A stretch of DNA of 64,000 nt from Populus alba (GCF_005239225.2 NC_133287.1:4011493-4075492); one strand, 5' to 3'. Shown: positions 1-12,900, counted from the first letter of the stretch. The notes: generated by a model not told the origin, from the letters alone. Made by a program: numbers and translations.

Positions 1-1070
1 AATGTTAAGAGTACCTTTATTTAAAAAAACCAGCAAAAAAAAAAAAACACTTTGATCAACATGTTTTAACCCACTAAACCAACAACTTGACACATGCGAT
101 CATGATTAGCCCCGTAGAAAAAAAATGAACAAAATAATAAAGTTCAATCCTCGACAAATTTAATATTGAATGATGTAATTGTTAAAAAATAACCTTAAAA
201 AAATAGCTAAGTCAACCTAGGCTAGCTTTTTAAATCTGTAACCTGGATCATGAGGTCAGGGTTATCTCATGAAAAAAAAAACTTGAAAAAACCATGAAAC
301 CAAATAAAATATCATAAAGTGAACATATTATATTTATATTTAATCAATTGATTTAATTTAGTTCAAAAATAAAATCTCTTTTTAAAAAATTTAAATTCAA
401 CAAGGAACAACAAATAAAAATAGTTGAAATAACCCAGGTCATTTTCAAAGTTAGCAAAAAAAAAATCTTATAAAAAAAATTAAAAAATAATAAAACAATG
501 GAGTTTTAATTTTTAATTAATTCTCTAGAATATACCAAAAGATTAAATTCATCTGTAACACTGTCTGTAATAATTTAAAAATAAATATAATTTTTAAAAC
601 TCTATTAAATAAAAAAAAAATTAAAATAAAATAAATGCTCAATGATGAAACTAAAAAATAATAGCTTAAATTAAAGGGGGCATCAAATAAATCTAGATGA
701 ATCTTTTAAACCTATGCTAATCTCGTAAACTTGCAATTTATAAGACTTTAGATTCGGTTTAATTTAAAATCTTAATTTTCAGTTAATTTAATGTTAAAAG
801 ATAAAATAAATAAAAAGTAATTAAAAAATATTTTAAAATATATATATAAAAAATAACAACTAAAAAAATAATGATAAAATCTAATAAAATAATAATAATT
901 CAAGAGTTCATAGATAAAAAAAAAAAAAAAAAGTACAATTCCCACGATTGTTTTTTTTATGGTATACTCCTGGCTAGTTAGCTAGCAAGTTTTCTGCATG
1001 TTTGCATACAAATGCACGCTTCATTGGAATACGTTGTCCGAGGGTAGTCTTAAGAAAGACAAATATAAAC
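1..1070. other. AT-rich intergenic DNA, no gene seen
   Basis: Very AT-rich with many A and T runs and no open frame with a recognisable domain. Positions 200-270 carry a short stretch (GTCAACCTAGGCTAG, then CTGGATCATGAGGTCAGGG) resembling the dispersed repeat seen near 51 kb and 37.1 kb. Nothing else can be supported. Confidence 0.6.
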
Positions 1071-1078
1071 ATTTAAAG
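1071..1078. repeat. Left target-site duplication of the hAT element
   Basis: ATTTAAAG, immediately before TAGGGGTG. It is identical to 2938-2945. Confidence 0.85.
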
Positions 1079-1125
1079 TAGGGGTGTTAAAAAACCGAAA
1101 AATAAAACCGATTAGTGTTAAAAAA

Positions 1126-1332
1126 AAACGCCGCGCCCCTCTTTTCTCTTCTCTTCAGTCTTCACTTCTTCACTTCACTCTCCAAGAGTAGCCGCCTCCC
1201 TCTCTAAAACAAAACGCGATCTCCCCCAACAGACCCATCACCCCAGGACAGATTTACCTTTCTTCCCCCGATCGTTTCCTTCATCTCCTCCTTCCAGCAG
1301 CGGTTTCTTGGCCTCTTCTTGCTTCTTAGCTG
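1126..1332 (+). other. 5'-leader-like exon inside the hAT element
   Basis: A CT-rich, GC-richer block follows the left end of the element, very unlike the surrounding AT-rich DNA. It ends AGCTG|GTAATC, a good splice donor (GT at 1333-1334). This looks like an untranslated first exon followed by an intron. It is either the leader of the lost transposase gene or a captured host leader. No coding frame is supported in it. Confidence 0.4.
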
Positions 1333-2789
1333 GTAATCTATTTTCTCTCTCAAAAATATCCTAACTGTGTTGAACTGAAACATGGGTTATTGTTTCTTAG
1401 ATTGATTTGCTGTTGATTTTGGGACTTCTGTTCAGCGTACTCATGAGACCATTGTTTTGTATTTTTTTTTGTATATGATTCCTTAAAAATGATTATATAT
1501 GAAATACCATCAAGATCTTGCCTAAACTCAGCAGACAAAAATCTGATTCGTAAGTGGCTATTGCATTTCAATGACTTTTGACGTTAGTAAGATGATGTAA
1601 GCTTGTTTTATAGAAACAAAGAGTCAAATGGTGTTTTAGGAAGCAAATTTAAGTGATAATTATTGCTTAGTGTCACGGTGTAATTGCTTAATTCAATTCA
1701 AATGTAAGCTTGTTTCATTGTAGTTGTTTTATTTTTTTATTAATTCAAGCAACAGCACAAGTAATGAGATCGATTCCTCTTTTTTATAATCCTGAGGGCA
1801 CGCACTTCTTGGGTTTCATGTCTTCTTTTCCTGTGAAGAGAGGAGTTCATCCATTCACCACGAAGAAATGATTAAAGAAAGTTGCATTTCAATATTGGGA
1901 TTTGATTAAACTATAACTAAAAGGAAATCCACCCCTCTCCTTTCCTTTCCATGATTTTAAATTCCTTTAATTCTCGTTCAAGAAGAAAAGAATTGTCAAT
2001 CCTTGATGAATGATTTGGAAACCTACGAAAACCTTGAATCAGGTAACGTTTCTTAAAAACTTACACATTTTATTTTATTATTTATTAATTAACACATTTT
2101 TATTCTAACATGTTTAATATTTTATTTTTGTAGAATTTGTGGAAAGTTGCATTTAGCAACGGATGATAATTAGTTCATAAATTGTTAATTTGTGATGCAT
2201 GTATTGAAAACGTATGGTATAAATATATATATTTTTTAATTTTTATATCTTCTGATTTAATTTATTATGTTATAATTCTAGATTATGAATTTCAGAATCA
2301 AAGTGCAATGCTCTTGAAGTGCTTTTTTATTGAGATGATGTGCACATGAAGATTTATTTTTTGTGGCTTGGAGTGTTTTATGATAATGTTATTTGTTGTT
2401 TTTTTGTTAAGCCCTTTGAAGGCAATTTGTATTTTGTAATTTGGATTTTAACTTATTGGTGTGTGATTGTGAGTGTGTGTTATTTATTTAAACTTTTTGG
2501 AAGTAGAAAAATATTAGTAAGTTAAAAATATATTGAACACAAGATTGACACTAATAATTTAATATAAATGATTATTTAATGGCAAAAAAATTAATAAACA
2601 TAAGATTGATAATAATAATTTAATACAATTGAATATTTAAGGGTAAAAAAATTAAATATATTTGGAATCTTCAAAGAAAATCAGATAATAGCAAATTTAA
2701 TTGTAAGCCCACTAGAAATCCATTAGAAGTCATTAAAAAGCCCATTAAAAAGCCCAAAAAAATACATATAGGTTTGTCTGGTTTTTTGG

Positions 2790-2930
2790 CTTAAAAACCG
2801 GACCGGAACTGAACTGGAACCGGCCGGTTTGGGCCGGGTCCGGTTCGGTTTCGGGTGTCTTTTTTTTGTGTTTTTTTTTTCGGTTTGGTTGTTTTTTTTA
2901 GGGAAAAACCGAACCGAACCGGAAATGATC
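2790..2930. repeat. Subterminal CCGAACC/CCGGTT repeats of the hAT element
   Basis: A run of short G/C motifs (ACCGGACCGG, GAACCGGCCGG, GGTCCGGTTCGG, CCGAACCGAACC) in both orientations near the right end, with fewer copies at the left end. Such arrays are typical transposase-binding regions in hAT elements. The density is seen in the sequence; the binding role is inferred. Confidence 0.55.
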
Positions 2931-2937
2931 ACCCCTA

Positions 2938-2945
2938 ATTTAAAG
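2938..2945. repeat. Right target-site duplication of the hAT element
   Basis: ATTTAAAG, immediately after CACCCCTA. It is identical to 1071-1078. Confidence 0.85.
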
Positions 2946-2954
2946 TTATAGCTT

Positions 2955-3110
2955 AATTTATCATAATCTAGATTTAATTTGTATAGTTTATTAGTTTAAG
3001 TTTTATAAATTTTAGGTTTATTTAAAACTTATATAGCCATTAATTTTAAAATTCATAAAATTAATCAAGTTATACACAAGATTAAATACCTACAATAATT
3101 AAAAAAAAAA
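2955..3110 (+). mobile_element. SINE-like copy, plus orientation (old)
   Basis: The order of motifs matches the other SINE-like copies in this window: GTTTAAGTTTTATAAATTTTAGG (box-B-like start), then ACTTATATAGCCATTAATTTTA, AAAATTCATAAAATTAATCAAG, a CACAAG segment and an A-rich tail. It is strongly decayed. The family call rests on comparison with copies at 21972, 27455, 29130, 45540 and 53160. Confidence 0.45.
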
Positions 3111-3179
3111 AGGGACAAATATCTCTAGCTGCACAAATTGAGAAGTTGTTCTATTTGAATATTAATTATGTATTAGGTG

Positions 3180-3785
3180 TGTCAGTTTAAGATTCCATTG
3201 CCACATAGATAAAACAAAATGCACAATTTGAAGGCATTTATTTGTAATTTATTGGCCACTAAATATTCAGATTTTGGATTCCAACAAGAAGCCTCCCATT
3301 TTCTTAATATGTCCTGTCCCATTGCAAACACTCCTTTTAAGCTGTAATGAATGCCAACTAATTGGCTCAACCAATCCATATATTATTACCATATGCCATT
3401 AAATTTCACTTACATCATTAACTCTTAGTTCTTCAATGCCAAGCCACTTAACAATGAAGAGTGGATATTTACTTTGCATTTGATTACAAACCAAACCCTT
3501 ACCAATAGCAAAGGAAAAAGCTTGAATTGCCCTAACCACCAATCCACGAACTATACATTTCCGTATCTCTCCCTCTTTTCTAATCAATCCACCAGCTCTT
3601 GTGACCTTACGTCACCAGCAGTCACGTATTGGGCCCCGCCAAACTAAGCATCCAATATGCATTAACGGGTGTGATGTTGACACAAGAACCGTCTGTGCCG
3701 TGTGATTGAAAATCCCGTTAACGCCGTGAACTCCACGACTGCTTTATCACCTAATCACTTAAAGGAGACAGAAGAGAAATTAAAG
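3180..3785. other. Low-copy intergenic segment with small unrecognised frames
   Basis: More balanced composition than its surroundings. Two open frames on the minus strand (3182-3379, 65 codons; 3399-3587, 62 codons) have plausible amino-acid composition but no motif I recognise and no splice-linked neighbour. From 3600 to 3740 the DNA is GC-richer, with several ACGT cores (TTACGTCACC, GTCACGTATT). It could be a decayed gene remnant or an unlinked regulatory island. I do not call a gene. Confidence 0.3.
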
Positions 3786-3842
3786 GGAGAAAACTCCATT
3801 TATGCCCACTAACTATATGCGACTTTAACATGTCATGTATGA

Positions 3843-3985
3843 TAGTTTTGTAAAAGCTGATTTAAGAATAAAATATTTTTTTTAAATATATCAAAATAAT
3901 TTTTTTTTTATTTTTATATCAACATGTCAAAGTAATAATAAAATATTAATTTTCTTTATTAGCAATGATAAAAATGTTTGAAAAT
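3843..3985. repeat. AT-rich MITE-like family copy
   Basis: Shows the family pattern: T-rich block, a central TATATCAACATGTCAAAGTAAT-like segment, then A-rich blocks. Compare 37860-38085, the best preserved copy. Confidence 0.4.
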
Positions 3986-4984
3986 GTACATACATATAGA
4001 TAGCAGGTTTTAGTTTCATGTCATGGAAAGCTGATATAAAAGATGTTATGTAACAAAACAAGCATGATGTGGAACAATTGGTAGCAATTTTTAGTTGATA
4101 AGTACAAGTAATAGAGATAATGAGAACGAAAGTAAATATTCATTGTAATTATATATATAAAAAGTCATGAGACCAAATCACTATGCACTTTCTCACAAAT
4201 CATTATGTCTAGAATAATAAATTTTTTAAAATTTTAATTTGATCCTAAACTTTTTTTCTCTTGTAATTGCACACCCTTTCAAGCATAAAGTGATATCTAA
4301 TTGCTTCTTTAAAAAAAAAATGATGGAATTCAAAAATAGAAAACCGAATGGCAAATTCACATTTCTTATAAAAAGTTCATTTGATCCCATCATTTTCAAT
4401 CAACAAGTAACTAATTTATTTTAGCTGTCAGAAATTCAATTTTAATATAAAAATTTATTTTATTTATTTTCCAATCCTTTTTTCTGTAAAGAAAAAAATC
4501 GTCATTGACGCTGGTCCCGACCACAAAATGATTCGATTTTAACATCAATGAGTTTCATTTGACAATGAGAACTTCACCTAAGTGTTGTTTTTCCTTGACA
4601 AGATAGATTTGCCTGAAAATATTTTCAAGACTGGGTTGATTTTTTAGTTTTTGAGTCAATTTTTAAGTTGTTTAATGCCATAAATAGGTTTATTAAAATG
4701 TTTTAAGCTAAAATAAATTTTTCATGAAAGAAAAACCCAAGACCTTGATTTTTTTGGCCACTCTCTAGTCATCAAATTTTACAAATAGCAGATGATGCTT
4801 TGTCTATTTTTTTTAAAACAAAAAAAGTTATTTTCCCCTTTAAAAATAAATAAATACATAAACTAAGGCTAGACACGCTATGGACTTGAAAGCCTACATG
4901 TCTGAGCTTTTTTTTTAGAAGGCCCTGCCACGGTGGGCCATGTGACTAGACTCCTTTTTTATCTTTTATTTTATTTTGTTTTTT

Positions 4985-5019
<35 letters not shown>

Positions 5020-6060
5020 GGTCAAAAGTAAATTTAAGAAAAAATTCATCAAAACAGCTTTAGTACATAATTTGGATTGCAAGTTTAACGAGTTACTCTA
5101 AAGTCCAGGTCGATTTAATATTTTTTTTAAAAAAATTATGCCATATTGAATTTTTTTAAGCACTTGATTTATTTTAAATTTATCTTCATGATTTTTTTTT
5201 CATGTTGGATTAATTTATTTAAATTTAATTCTTATGATTATCACAATCTCGTGATCATGGTGATGGATGTAGTTGGTTGACATAGGTTGAGTGGAGCCAC
5301 TTTAGTATGTCAATATTTTTTTTATAAAAAAGTCTTTTTGTAAATTTTTTGTTCCTTTAATTTGTTTATTCTAGTATCATCATTTATATTTTTTAAAATA
5401 AATTTTTTTTCTATTTTTTTATCCTATATTAGGTATAAAAAAAATCAAACACATTGAATTTGATTACTCGAATTGGAGGTTTGATAAATTAGACCATGAA
5501 ACATAAGACAATAAAATATATTGTAGGCTGAATTGTTTTTAGAAAAAAGATGCTATATCAAAAATAATTTTAAGTATTTGGTTTAATTTGAATGAGTCTT
5601 TATAATATGTTTCATTTTAGATTTTATAGGATTACTTTGATTTGTCTTTTATTGATTTTTTTATTATCTTTATTTTTTAAAATCAAAATCATATTATTAT
5701 CTCTGATTCAATTTATCAGGTTTAATGAGGTTGCCAAACAAAATTTGGAGTCCTGATTAACGTTACTTTATTTATCTGTAATTATATTTAAATTAATATA
5801 AATAATCAAAATGGATATAATAAAGAACGAGATTCATGCCAATAAGATTCTCATCTTTGTATTTACCTTGCTTTTTCAGGTTTGGTTTTATATTTAATTT
5901 AAATCTAATATCCTCCTATAATATCGTATTAGAGAGAACTATAACATAATCTTTCTGTATGCCCCCACAAGTTATTAACATGTAGGTCCAAATTGACACA
6001 TTTTGCATAATCGAGGACTATACCTGTAGTTTGCCCACATAGATTTTTATAACACCTGCA
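3986..6060. other. AT-rich intergenic DNA upstream of the receptor-like protein gene
   Basis: Contains a (TA)n tract at 4989-5016 and many homopolymer runs. Two stretches (4990-5330, 5440-5760) read like old transposon DNA but have no ends I can define. No gene is supported. Confidence 0.5.
4989..5016. repeat. (TA)n microsatellite
   Basis: Uninterrupted alternating TA, about 28 bp. Confidence 0.9.
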
Positions 6061-6226
6061 AACACTTGAAAGCACACTCTTCACTCTCTCACTCTCTGCT
6101 ACTTTCCTCTTTCCCTATCTGAAAAAATAATTGGAAGACGGTGCAAGAATGTGGAAAGCGGTGAAACACTAGAGAAAGAGAGCGACTGGCTAAAAAAGAA
6201 GAAAGCAGATTTTGAAAGCTAAAATA
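6061..6226 (+). promoter_or_regulatory. Promoter-proximal region and 5' leader of the RLP4-like gene
   Basis: CT-rich DNA (CACTCTTCACTCTCTCACTC near 6078-6098) precedes the start codon at 6227, a common plant leader pattern. No canonical TATA box is evident. The transcription start cannot be fixed from sequence alone. Confidence 0.35.
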
Positions 6227-9200
6227 ATGCAGAGATTTCCATTCCTACTATGGACTCTTCTTTTTTGCTTAGCTTTCTCTACTTGTTTAGCTAGACAAGG
6301 TAAGAAGCTTTCTCTGCTGAACTTAATTGGCTTTTTTTTTTGTTCATTTCCTGCTGTAAAGATTGATTCTTCTTTGTTAGGGATTTGGATTGTTGATTTG
6401 TGAAGTGAATTTCGTGTTCTCGTGATAGGTGTTGATGATTATGAACTGTTTTCTGGTTTTTAAGTTTCTTGCTTCTGATTAAGAGGAGTTGTTTCAGTTT
6501 TGTTGGTTTTTAGTTTTTTCTTTTAGCGTTTGGATAGAGGAGCAGAATGGGAAAACAGAGTGTGTGTGTGTGTTTTTGTTATTGAAATCTATGGTTATGG
6601 ATATGGAGTGGGTGTGATTTGGATCTGTTTGATTGTTGAGAAGGTGTAGGAAAAGAGAGGAAGAAGGAAGTTTTACGTTTGGAGTTTTTTCTTGGTTATG
6701 TATTTGTTGAGAAGGCAAGAATATTTGACTAAATTGGGACTTGTACAGCTATTTGGTTTTGTTATTCTTGATTCAATATTTTATTGGGAGACAAGAACAT
6801 GAAACATAGAGTAATTTTATGATGCTCAAGTGGTAACTAGTGGCATCCTGCCCACTTTAATGAAGGAGATGAATACAAGCAGAGCAAAGAAATTCTAGGT
6901 ATATATATTCTTATAATTTCGTGGGTTATGAATTTTATTTTCTCTTTTTTCTTATGTCTATCTCTTTCTTTAAGCGGATCAGTTAGTAACTAAGAGGATG
7001 ACACTAGTTACTCTCCCTCAACACATAAAATTTTCCATGAAACATATTATACTATGATGTATATGGAGAATTGAAATGGCAAGAGAGAGAATTCTTTCTT
7101 TCTTTATTTGTTGATTCATTCTGTTGTTTTATTTGGATAGCTGATCATTTCTGTAAAATTGTCCAGTAGACTGGGCCATTAGATTCTAGAGCAGAAACTA
7201 TTGATAGATTGTCATTTGCTTAGTATTAGCTTACACAGTGAAAATGTGTGTAGCCTGTTGGGTGCTAATTCACTTTTGAAACTAGACATTGAAGTAACAA
7301 GGAATATCTGGTTAGATATTTGCACAACTTGAATCATTTAACAAATGTGAGTTCAGTCTTGTATGCTTGAATGAAGTGCTAGAGGCTAGAGCAATGACTA
7401 TGTTTGTTTTGACATTATATAATCCATTCTTCTTTTTCAGTGTTACTTAATAGATTGCTAATCTTCCTACAGCACCTTGGGTTATGCGCATAAGTTGTGG
7501 AGCTCGCTTGAATGTTCATACAGCACCAACCAATACACTTTGGTATAAGGATTTTGCATATACAGGAGGGATTCCAGCAAACGCAACACGCCCAAGTGAC
7601 ATCAGTCCTCCACTAAAAACTCTTCGCTATTTCCCCCTATCATCAGGTCCCAACAATTGCTACAATATTAATAGAGTGCCGAAGGGGCATTATACTGTAA
7701 GGGTCTTCTTTGGACTAGATGGACATCGTAATTTTGATAATGAACCATTATTTGATATTTCCATTGAAGGCACCCAAATTTATTCTTTGAAATCTGGTTG
7801 GACTAACCATGATGACCAAGTATTTACTGAAGCTCTAGTGTTTTTAACGGATGGAACTGCCTCTATCTGTTTCCACAGCACAGGTCATGGAGATCCTGCA
7901 ATACTTTCTATTGAGATTCTTCAAATGGAAGATAGAGCATACTATTTTGGCCCAGCATGGGTTCAAGGGATAATCCTTAGAACAGCCGCCAGATTGAGCT
8001 GTGGTAATGGGAAACCGAAATTTGATGTTGATTATAGGGGGGATCACTGGGGTGGGGATAGATTTTGGAGTCCAATCAAAACTTTTGGCCAGGGATCTGA
8101 TTTAGCTAGATCTACTGAAAGTGGCATCAAGAAGGCTTCAAATGCACCAAACTATTATCCAGAAGCTCTTTATAAGACAGCCCTGGTTAGCACTGATACT
8201 CAACCAGATTTAGCATACACAATGGATGTGGATCCCAATAGAAACTACTCAATTTGGTTACACTTTGCTGAGATTGATTCTTCAGTCACTGCAGCAGGGA
8301 AAAGGGTATTTGACATTTTGATTAATGGTGTTGTTGCTTTTGAAGATGTAGACATTGTCAAAATGAGCGGGGATCGGTATACTGCCCTTGTACTGAACAC
8401 CACAGTCACTGTTAGTGGAAGAACTCTGACGATTGGTTTGCGTCCTAAAGAAGGCAGTCATGCCATAATCAATGCTATTGAGGTGTTTGAGATTCTTACA
8501 TCTGAGTCCAAAACTTTATTGGAAGAAGGTGCATATACCATCTCATTCTTAATAAAATTCCTGTTTATTTCTATTCAAGGAATATATAGGGCGCACTAGA
8601 ATGAGGCTTGCTACATGCCATATACCCCTAAGCTGTTGAAGTTTGCAGAAATTAGAATTCTTTCATTACTTCAAAAAAATGCATATAAATACCATATCAA
8701 GTAATGTATTATTCAACACTAAGTTAACTTTTGATGGGTACTGATCCTAAGCTAATCACAATTTTACCTATTAAATTGGCACTTCTCTCACTGACCATCT
8801 TGCATATAACAAAAAAACAAAAAAAGTTGAAGTTTGACGCAATTGAATAGCAACCAAAATCTTCTCATGGTTGCATCATGAGGGTTTTGGATCAATTTGT
8901 TGTAACCTCTTGTTTGGCCATTATTTAAAATGGGCTCCTAATTACCTTACAAATTGTGTCACATTGTTGATTTATGTGACATGACATTGATGCAGACCTT
9001 TTTATCCTCTGCTGTTTTGAAGTATAAGATGCAGTTCTGCAGGTATTTAGAAGAAACTGTTCAAACACATGTTGTGTTCCTATAGATCTGCCATTGATCT
9101 TCATTTCATAAAACACATGTTTGAAGTTTGTCTTATGGTTCTTTTTGCTCAGATTTATTATATAGATAGGAAAAGCAATTCTGCAAAAAGTTCGGAATGT

Positions 9201-12200
9201 GTAAACTGTTACTTATCTGAATGTTCTTTTTATCAGTTAGAGCTTTACAGTCATTGAAGAGTGCATTGAGCCTTCCTCTTCGGTTTGGGTGGAATGGTGA
9301 TCCATGTGTTCCCCAAGAACATCCATGGAATGGAGCAGATTGCCATTTTGACAAGACTAGCAGCAAATGGTTTATCGATGGACTGTACTGTCTCGATCCT
9401 TTTCCTCAAATTCATTTTTATTCATTTTTCACTACGATTTATCTGAACCAGATATTGTCTTTTATTGAATCCTTCTTGTTATTCATTCACTTCACTCGTT
9501 AACTTCTCAGTGCCTTATTCCACTCAAAATCATGAAACTCTTAATTAGTTCAGCATTTTATTGTTAAACAAGAAATCTTTCTGTGGTGCTCATAATATGT
9601 TTGCAAAGTTTGTAATTGTTTGTGCATTCAAAATCACCACCTTCTTAATGTTTTATCCAAACAAAATTGTGCAGAAAATGTTCAATAGTTTAGCTTCGCC
9701 TTGTTTTTCTTTTTGCTGAAGAAAAATCTCTGGTACTGATAATAAATTTAGAAAGTACTCAATCTTGGCATTGTTCAAAGACATGATGATTGTTCTGTTC
9801 ACTTTCTGGTCTTCTATGTTAATATATATGAAGGGAAGTTATGTTATCCATACTAAGAGGCTTCCTGAAAAACATTTCTCATTCCGCACATACTTTCGGG
9901 TGAGAAATAAAAGCTCTAAATAATATACATATCTGTTGACAGACTTTATATTAAGAATTTTACATGAAATAAATATGTTTCATTAAGTTAATTTGGAGAT
10001 CTACTAAGAATAATACCTTCAATTTTTTCCTATAATTGGCTGATTCATAGGTTACTTCTCCAGTTAATTTGACATTAAAATTATTAATTTAATTCTTGTT
10101 ATTTTAAGATGTCAATATTATCCATCACTTAATACGGATTACTTCTTCATGGTCAGTTCCCTTGACAACCAAGGTTTGAGGGGTTTCTTGCCAAATGACA
10201 TATCCAGACTACGTCATTTGCAGAACATGTAAGTTTCTAGCACTTTTGGTCCTCTTCTTGCAACTAAAACTCTGACCTTCTAACTCTCTGTTTTCATCTC
10301 TTAATTTGCTCCGACTTTCTACATTTACAGAAACTTGAGTGATAACAGCATCCGGGGAGCTGTTCCACCATCAATTGGAACAATACCTGGCTTGGTAGTA
10401 CTGTAAGTCTGCTTATCTATTTACCCCATTATTAAGTCAGATTTCTACACAAATAAAACTGTTCACTGATGATAATAGTTTCCACCAAAGGAGCTAATGT
10501 GAGTGCATGTGACAGAGACTTGATAAAATATGATTACCATATGATTATCTTGTATTATCATTTATTTTCTTAGAAAAAATATGCTTATAGTAGTTTGTCC
10601 ATTCAAATCCTTTGTTCCTCCAACCAGCCACTCCTGCTTGCTTTAACAACAAATAGAACTTTACTTTTTCACTGATTTTGCATTTGAATTATTTGATAAG
10701 ATGCAAAATGAGGAAGTTGATGGTTGCTTAATTCAAATTCATGGCAAAGTCCATGATGCAACTCGCATTTACCTGGGTTTGATAGAACATAATTATGTAA
10801 CTTTTGCTGAAAATTCTCACGTAGGAAAAATTAGCCACTGCTAGCCCAAACAAATAAAATCAAGTGAATATCCAAGTAGTCATTGTATAATGGAATAAGG
10901 AACACAAATTTTAACAATAAAAATTATATAATTGTGGCATAGAAGGACCACAGCCATAAAGGCAATTCAGCAATCACTGTGCGAATCAATTGGTTCATAT
11001 TAGTTTGTGCATGCATGGTATCATGGATAACTTGATCTTTCCCCACTAAGTATGCAGAATGGTAAAGAATTAGAAAGAAAGAAATACTTAATGAAAAAGA
11101 AGCAAATATAATCTCTTGTTGCCTCCTCTTTCCGGTGTTAGTAGAGTCATTTTTTGTCAGTAATGTGATCCTGTGCTCAAGGAAATGTGCAGTCAGCATA
11201 ATTTCAATTTGCAACCCTCTTTTTTTTTTAAATAACTTTGTTTTTAGAAAAAATAGAAGAACAAAGAAAAGGTGATTCTGCCCATGTGGAAATGTGAATC
11301 AACTCAATGTTAACTTCTGGGCGAAACACCAGAAGCTGGATGCAAATAGAAGTGCATTTTCCAATCCTACTCATGTGATTTAACTGTACTAATAAAATGT
11401 CTGATCATATCTGTTGCGTACAGTGACCTTTCATACAATTCCTTCAATGGATCAATTCCTGAAAGCCTCGGACAGTTGACAGCATTGCGAAGACTGTAAG
11501 AATTTTCTTGCAGTTAATTAATCCACGGAAGTATATATTCGAACTACAATTTAAGCTGTTATGGTACAGGAATCTCAATGGTAACTCTCTGTCTGGAAGA
11601 GTCCCAGCAGCGCTAGGAGGAAGACTTTTGCATGGAGCTAGCTTCAAGTATGCTGCAACAAGTGTTGCTCTTTAATATTGCTGGCTTTGAATGGAATACG
11701 TATCATAACATGTTCATGATATGTTGAATATGTTTACTTAGACTATACTTTCATCCTTTGCTTATTTTTATCACAGTGAAAAAAAAAGGCCATAACTAAA
11801 TTTCATTTATAACCATGTCTAAAATGATACTTACTGTAGTTTGTGCAGTTTTACAGATAATGCAGGTCTTTGTGGCATACCTGGATTGCGTACATGTGGC
11901 CCTCACCTTTCTGCTGGTGAGAAAATTGGCATTGCATTTGGTACATCCGTGGGATTCCTTCTAATGGTTATCTGTTCAATGTGTTGGTGGAAAAGACGAC
12001 AGAATATTCTCCGTGCACAGCAGATTGCAGGTAAAGGTTTTCATGATAAACTCAGATATACATACATGATATGATTTTAATGGCAAAGATGCATCAAAAA
12101 ATAAAGTGGCACGCAAAGTTAATTATAAGCAACACCTAGATTCTATTCCGTGTATAAGAGAAAAAATAGTGTTGTCTCAGACATGGTTGTGGATGAAGTG

Positions 12201-12391
12201 CTCGAAAGCACAAATCTGCTTGATTTTCTCCTCTTTGCGCACTTAAAGCATGCTTTCTCTTGTTTACAGAAAGAGGTGCCCCATATGCAAAAGCAAGGAC
12301 GCAATTATCGCATGATATCCAGATGACAAGGCATTATAGTCATGGCAATGCTCGGACAGCTGCCGAGAACGGGCCTAGCTTACTATCATGA
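6227..12391 (+). CDS. RLP4: Malectin-like/LRR receptor-like protein, RLP4-like (9 exons)
   Basis: A plasma-membrane receptor-like protein without a kinase, expected to bind cell-wall carbohydrate. Exons by my model: 6227-6299, 7473-8528, 9237-9384, 10157-10228, 10331-10402, 11424-11495, 11570-11647, 11849-12030, 12270-12391. All junctions are GT..AG, phases agree, and the 1875 nt give 624 aa, close to the Arabidopsis RLP4 length I recall. Exon 1 encodes a signal peptide ending near CLA. Exon 2 (residues 25-376) is a full malectin-like domain starting around RISCGA. Exon 3 has the WNGDPC cap that precedes LRRs. Exons 4, 5 and 6 are each exactly 72 bp, one 24-residue LRR per exon. Exon 8 has the NAGLCG cap (528-533) and a membrane helix near residues 550-570, followed by a basic WWKRR stop-transfer. 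About 50 cytoplasmic residues end in PSLLS. There is no kinase domain, as expected for the RLP class. RLP4 has been linked to wall sensing at cell edges in Arabidopsis. The ATG at 6227 is chosen because it directly opens the signal peptide. No frameshift or stop is seen. Confidence 0.9.
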
Positions 12392-12900
12392 TGCAGTCCA
12401 TTTTAAACTTGCTCCTCTGCTGGTTTTTGGATTCTGATTAGTTTATTTCTTAACATGAATCCACCCAATTTGATTTGAACTCCCATTCTCGTGGAACTCA
12501 GGGTTCTGCAAGCTTTTGTTTGGTGAAGTTTGAAAAGTGAGAAACACCAATAGAAGATCCTATCCACCGTCAGTGCCACCGAATGTCATATAGAATGAAA
12601 AACCATACAAGCTGCTTTAAATCTGCAATTTTTTGGCTCAGTACTGGCAAAGGAAGGTTGTATGGCTTCGGCACTGATACACGGTGATATCAAAATGGTT
12701 CCTTTTTTTTTTCTTTATTTTGTGTTTAGGTTCATAGGAAGGGAGTGTTGTAAAATATCTCCATGAAGTCACAAAACTACGATCTAGATCAATAGCGGAT
12801 ACACATGTAATTCCCATTAACTTTTTCAGCTTTTCGTAATGGTTCTATCTTGCTATGTTTCTCCAGAAGAATACGAGTGAATGCTTTTGTGCAAACAGGC
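12392..12900 (+). other. 3' untranslated region of the RLP4-like gene
   Basis: Balanced, non-repetitive DNA continues about 500 bp past the TGA at 12389-12391. No clear AATAAA signal fixes the end; AATAATAATA at 12951-12961 is one possible near-upstream A-rich signal. Confidence 0.4.

Larger units (their letters stand above)
1079..2937. mobile_element. hAT-type DNA transposon, deletion derivative with 8-bp target duplication
   Basis: The element begins TAGGGGTG and ends CACCCCTA, a perfect 8-bp terminal inverted repeat. It is flanked on both sides by the same 8 bases, ATTTAAAG (1071-1078 and 2938-2945), and an 8-bp duplication is the hallmark of hAT insertion. Subterminal DNA is rich in CCGAACC/CCGGTT motifs (1095-1110, 2795-2925), as in many plant hAT ends. 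At 1859 bp it is too short for an autonomous element and no transposase frame (BED zinc finger or hATC dimerisation region) is visible. Inside are a GC/pyrimidine-rich leader with a splice donor and AT-rich DNA. It could be an internal deletion of an autonomous element or a Pack-type element that captured a host leader. The boundaries are directly visible; the superfamily call follows from TIR and TSD length. Confidence 0.85.

Noticed and set aside
7844..8047. Minus-strand frame in the receptor-like protein gene
   Set aside because: Shadow of exon 2.
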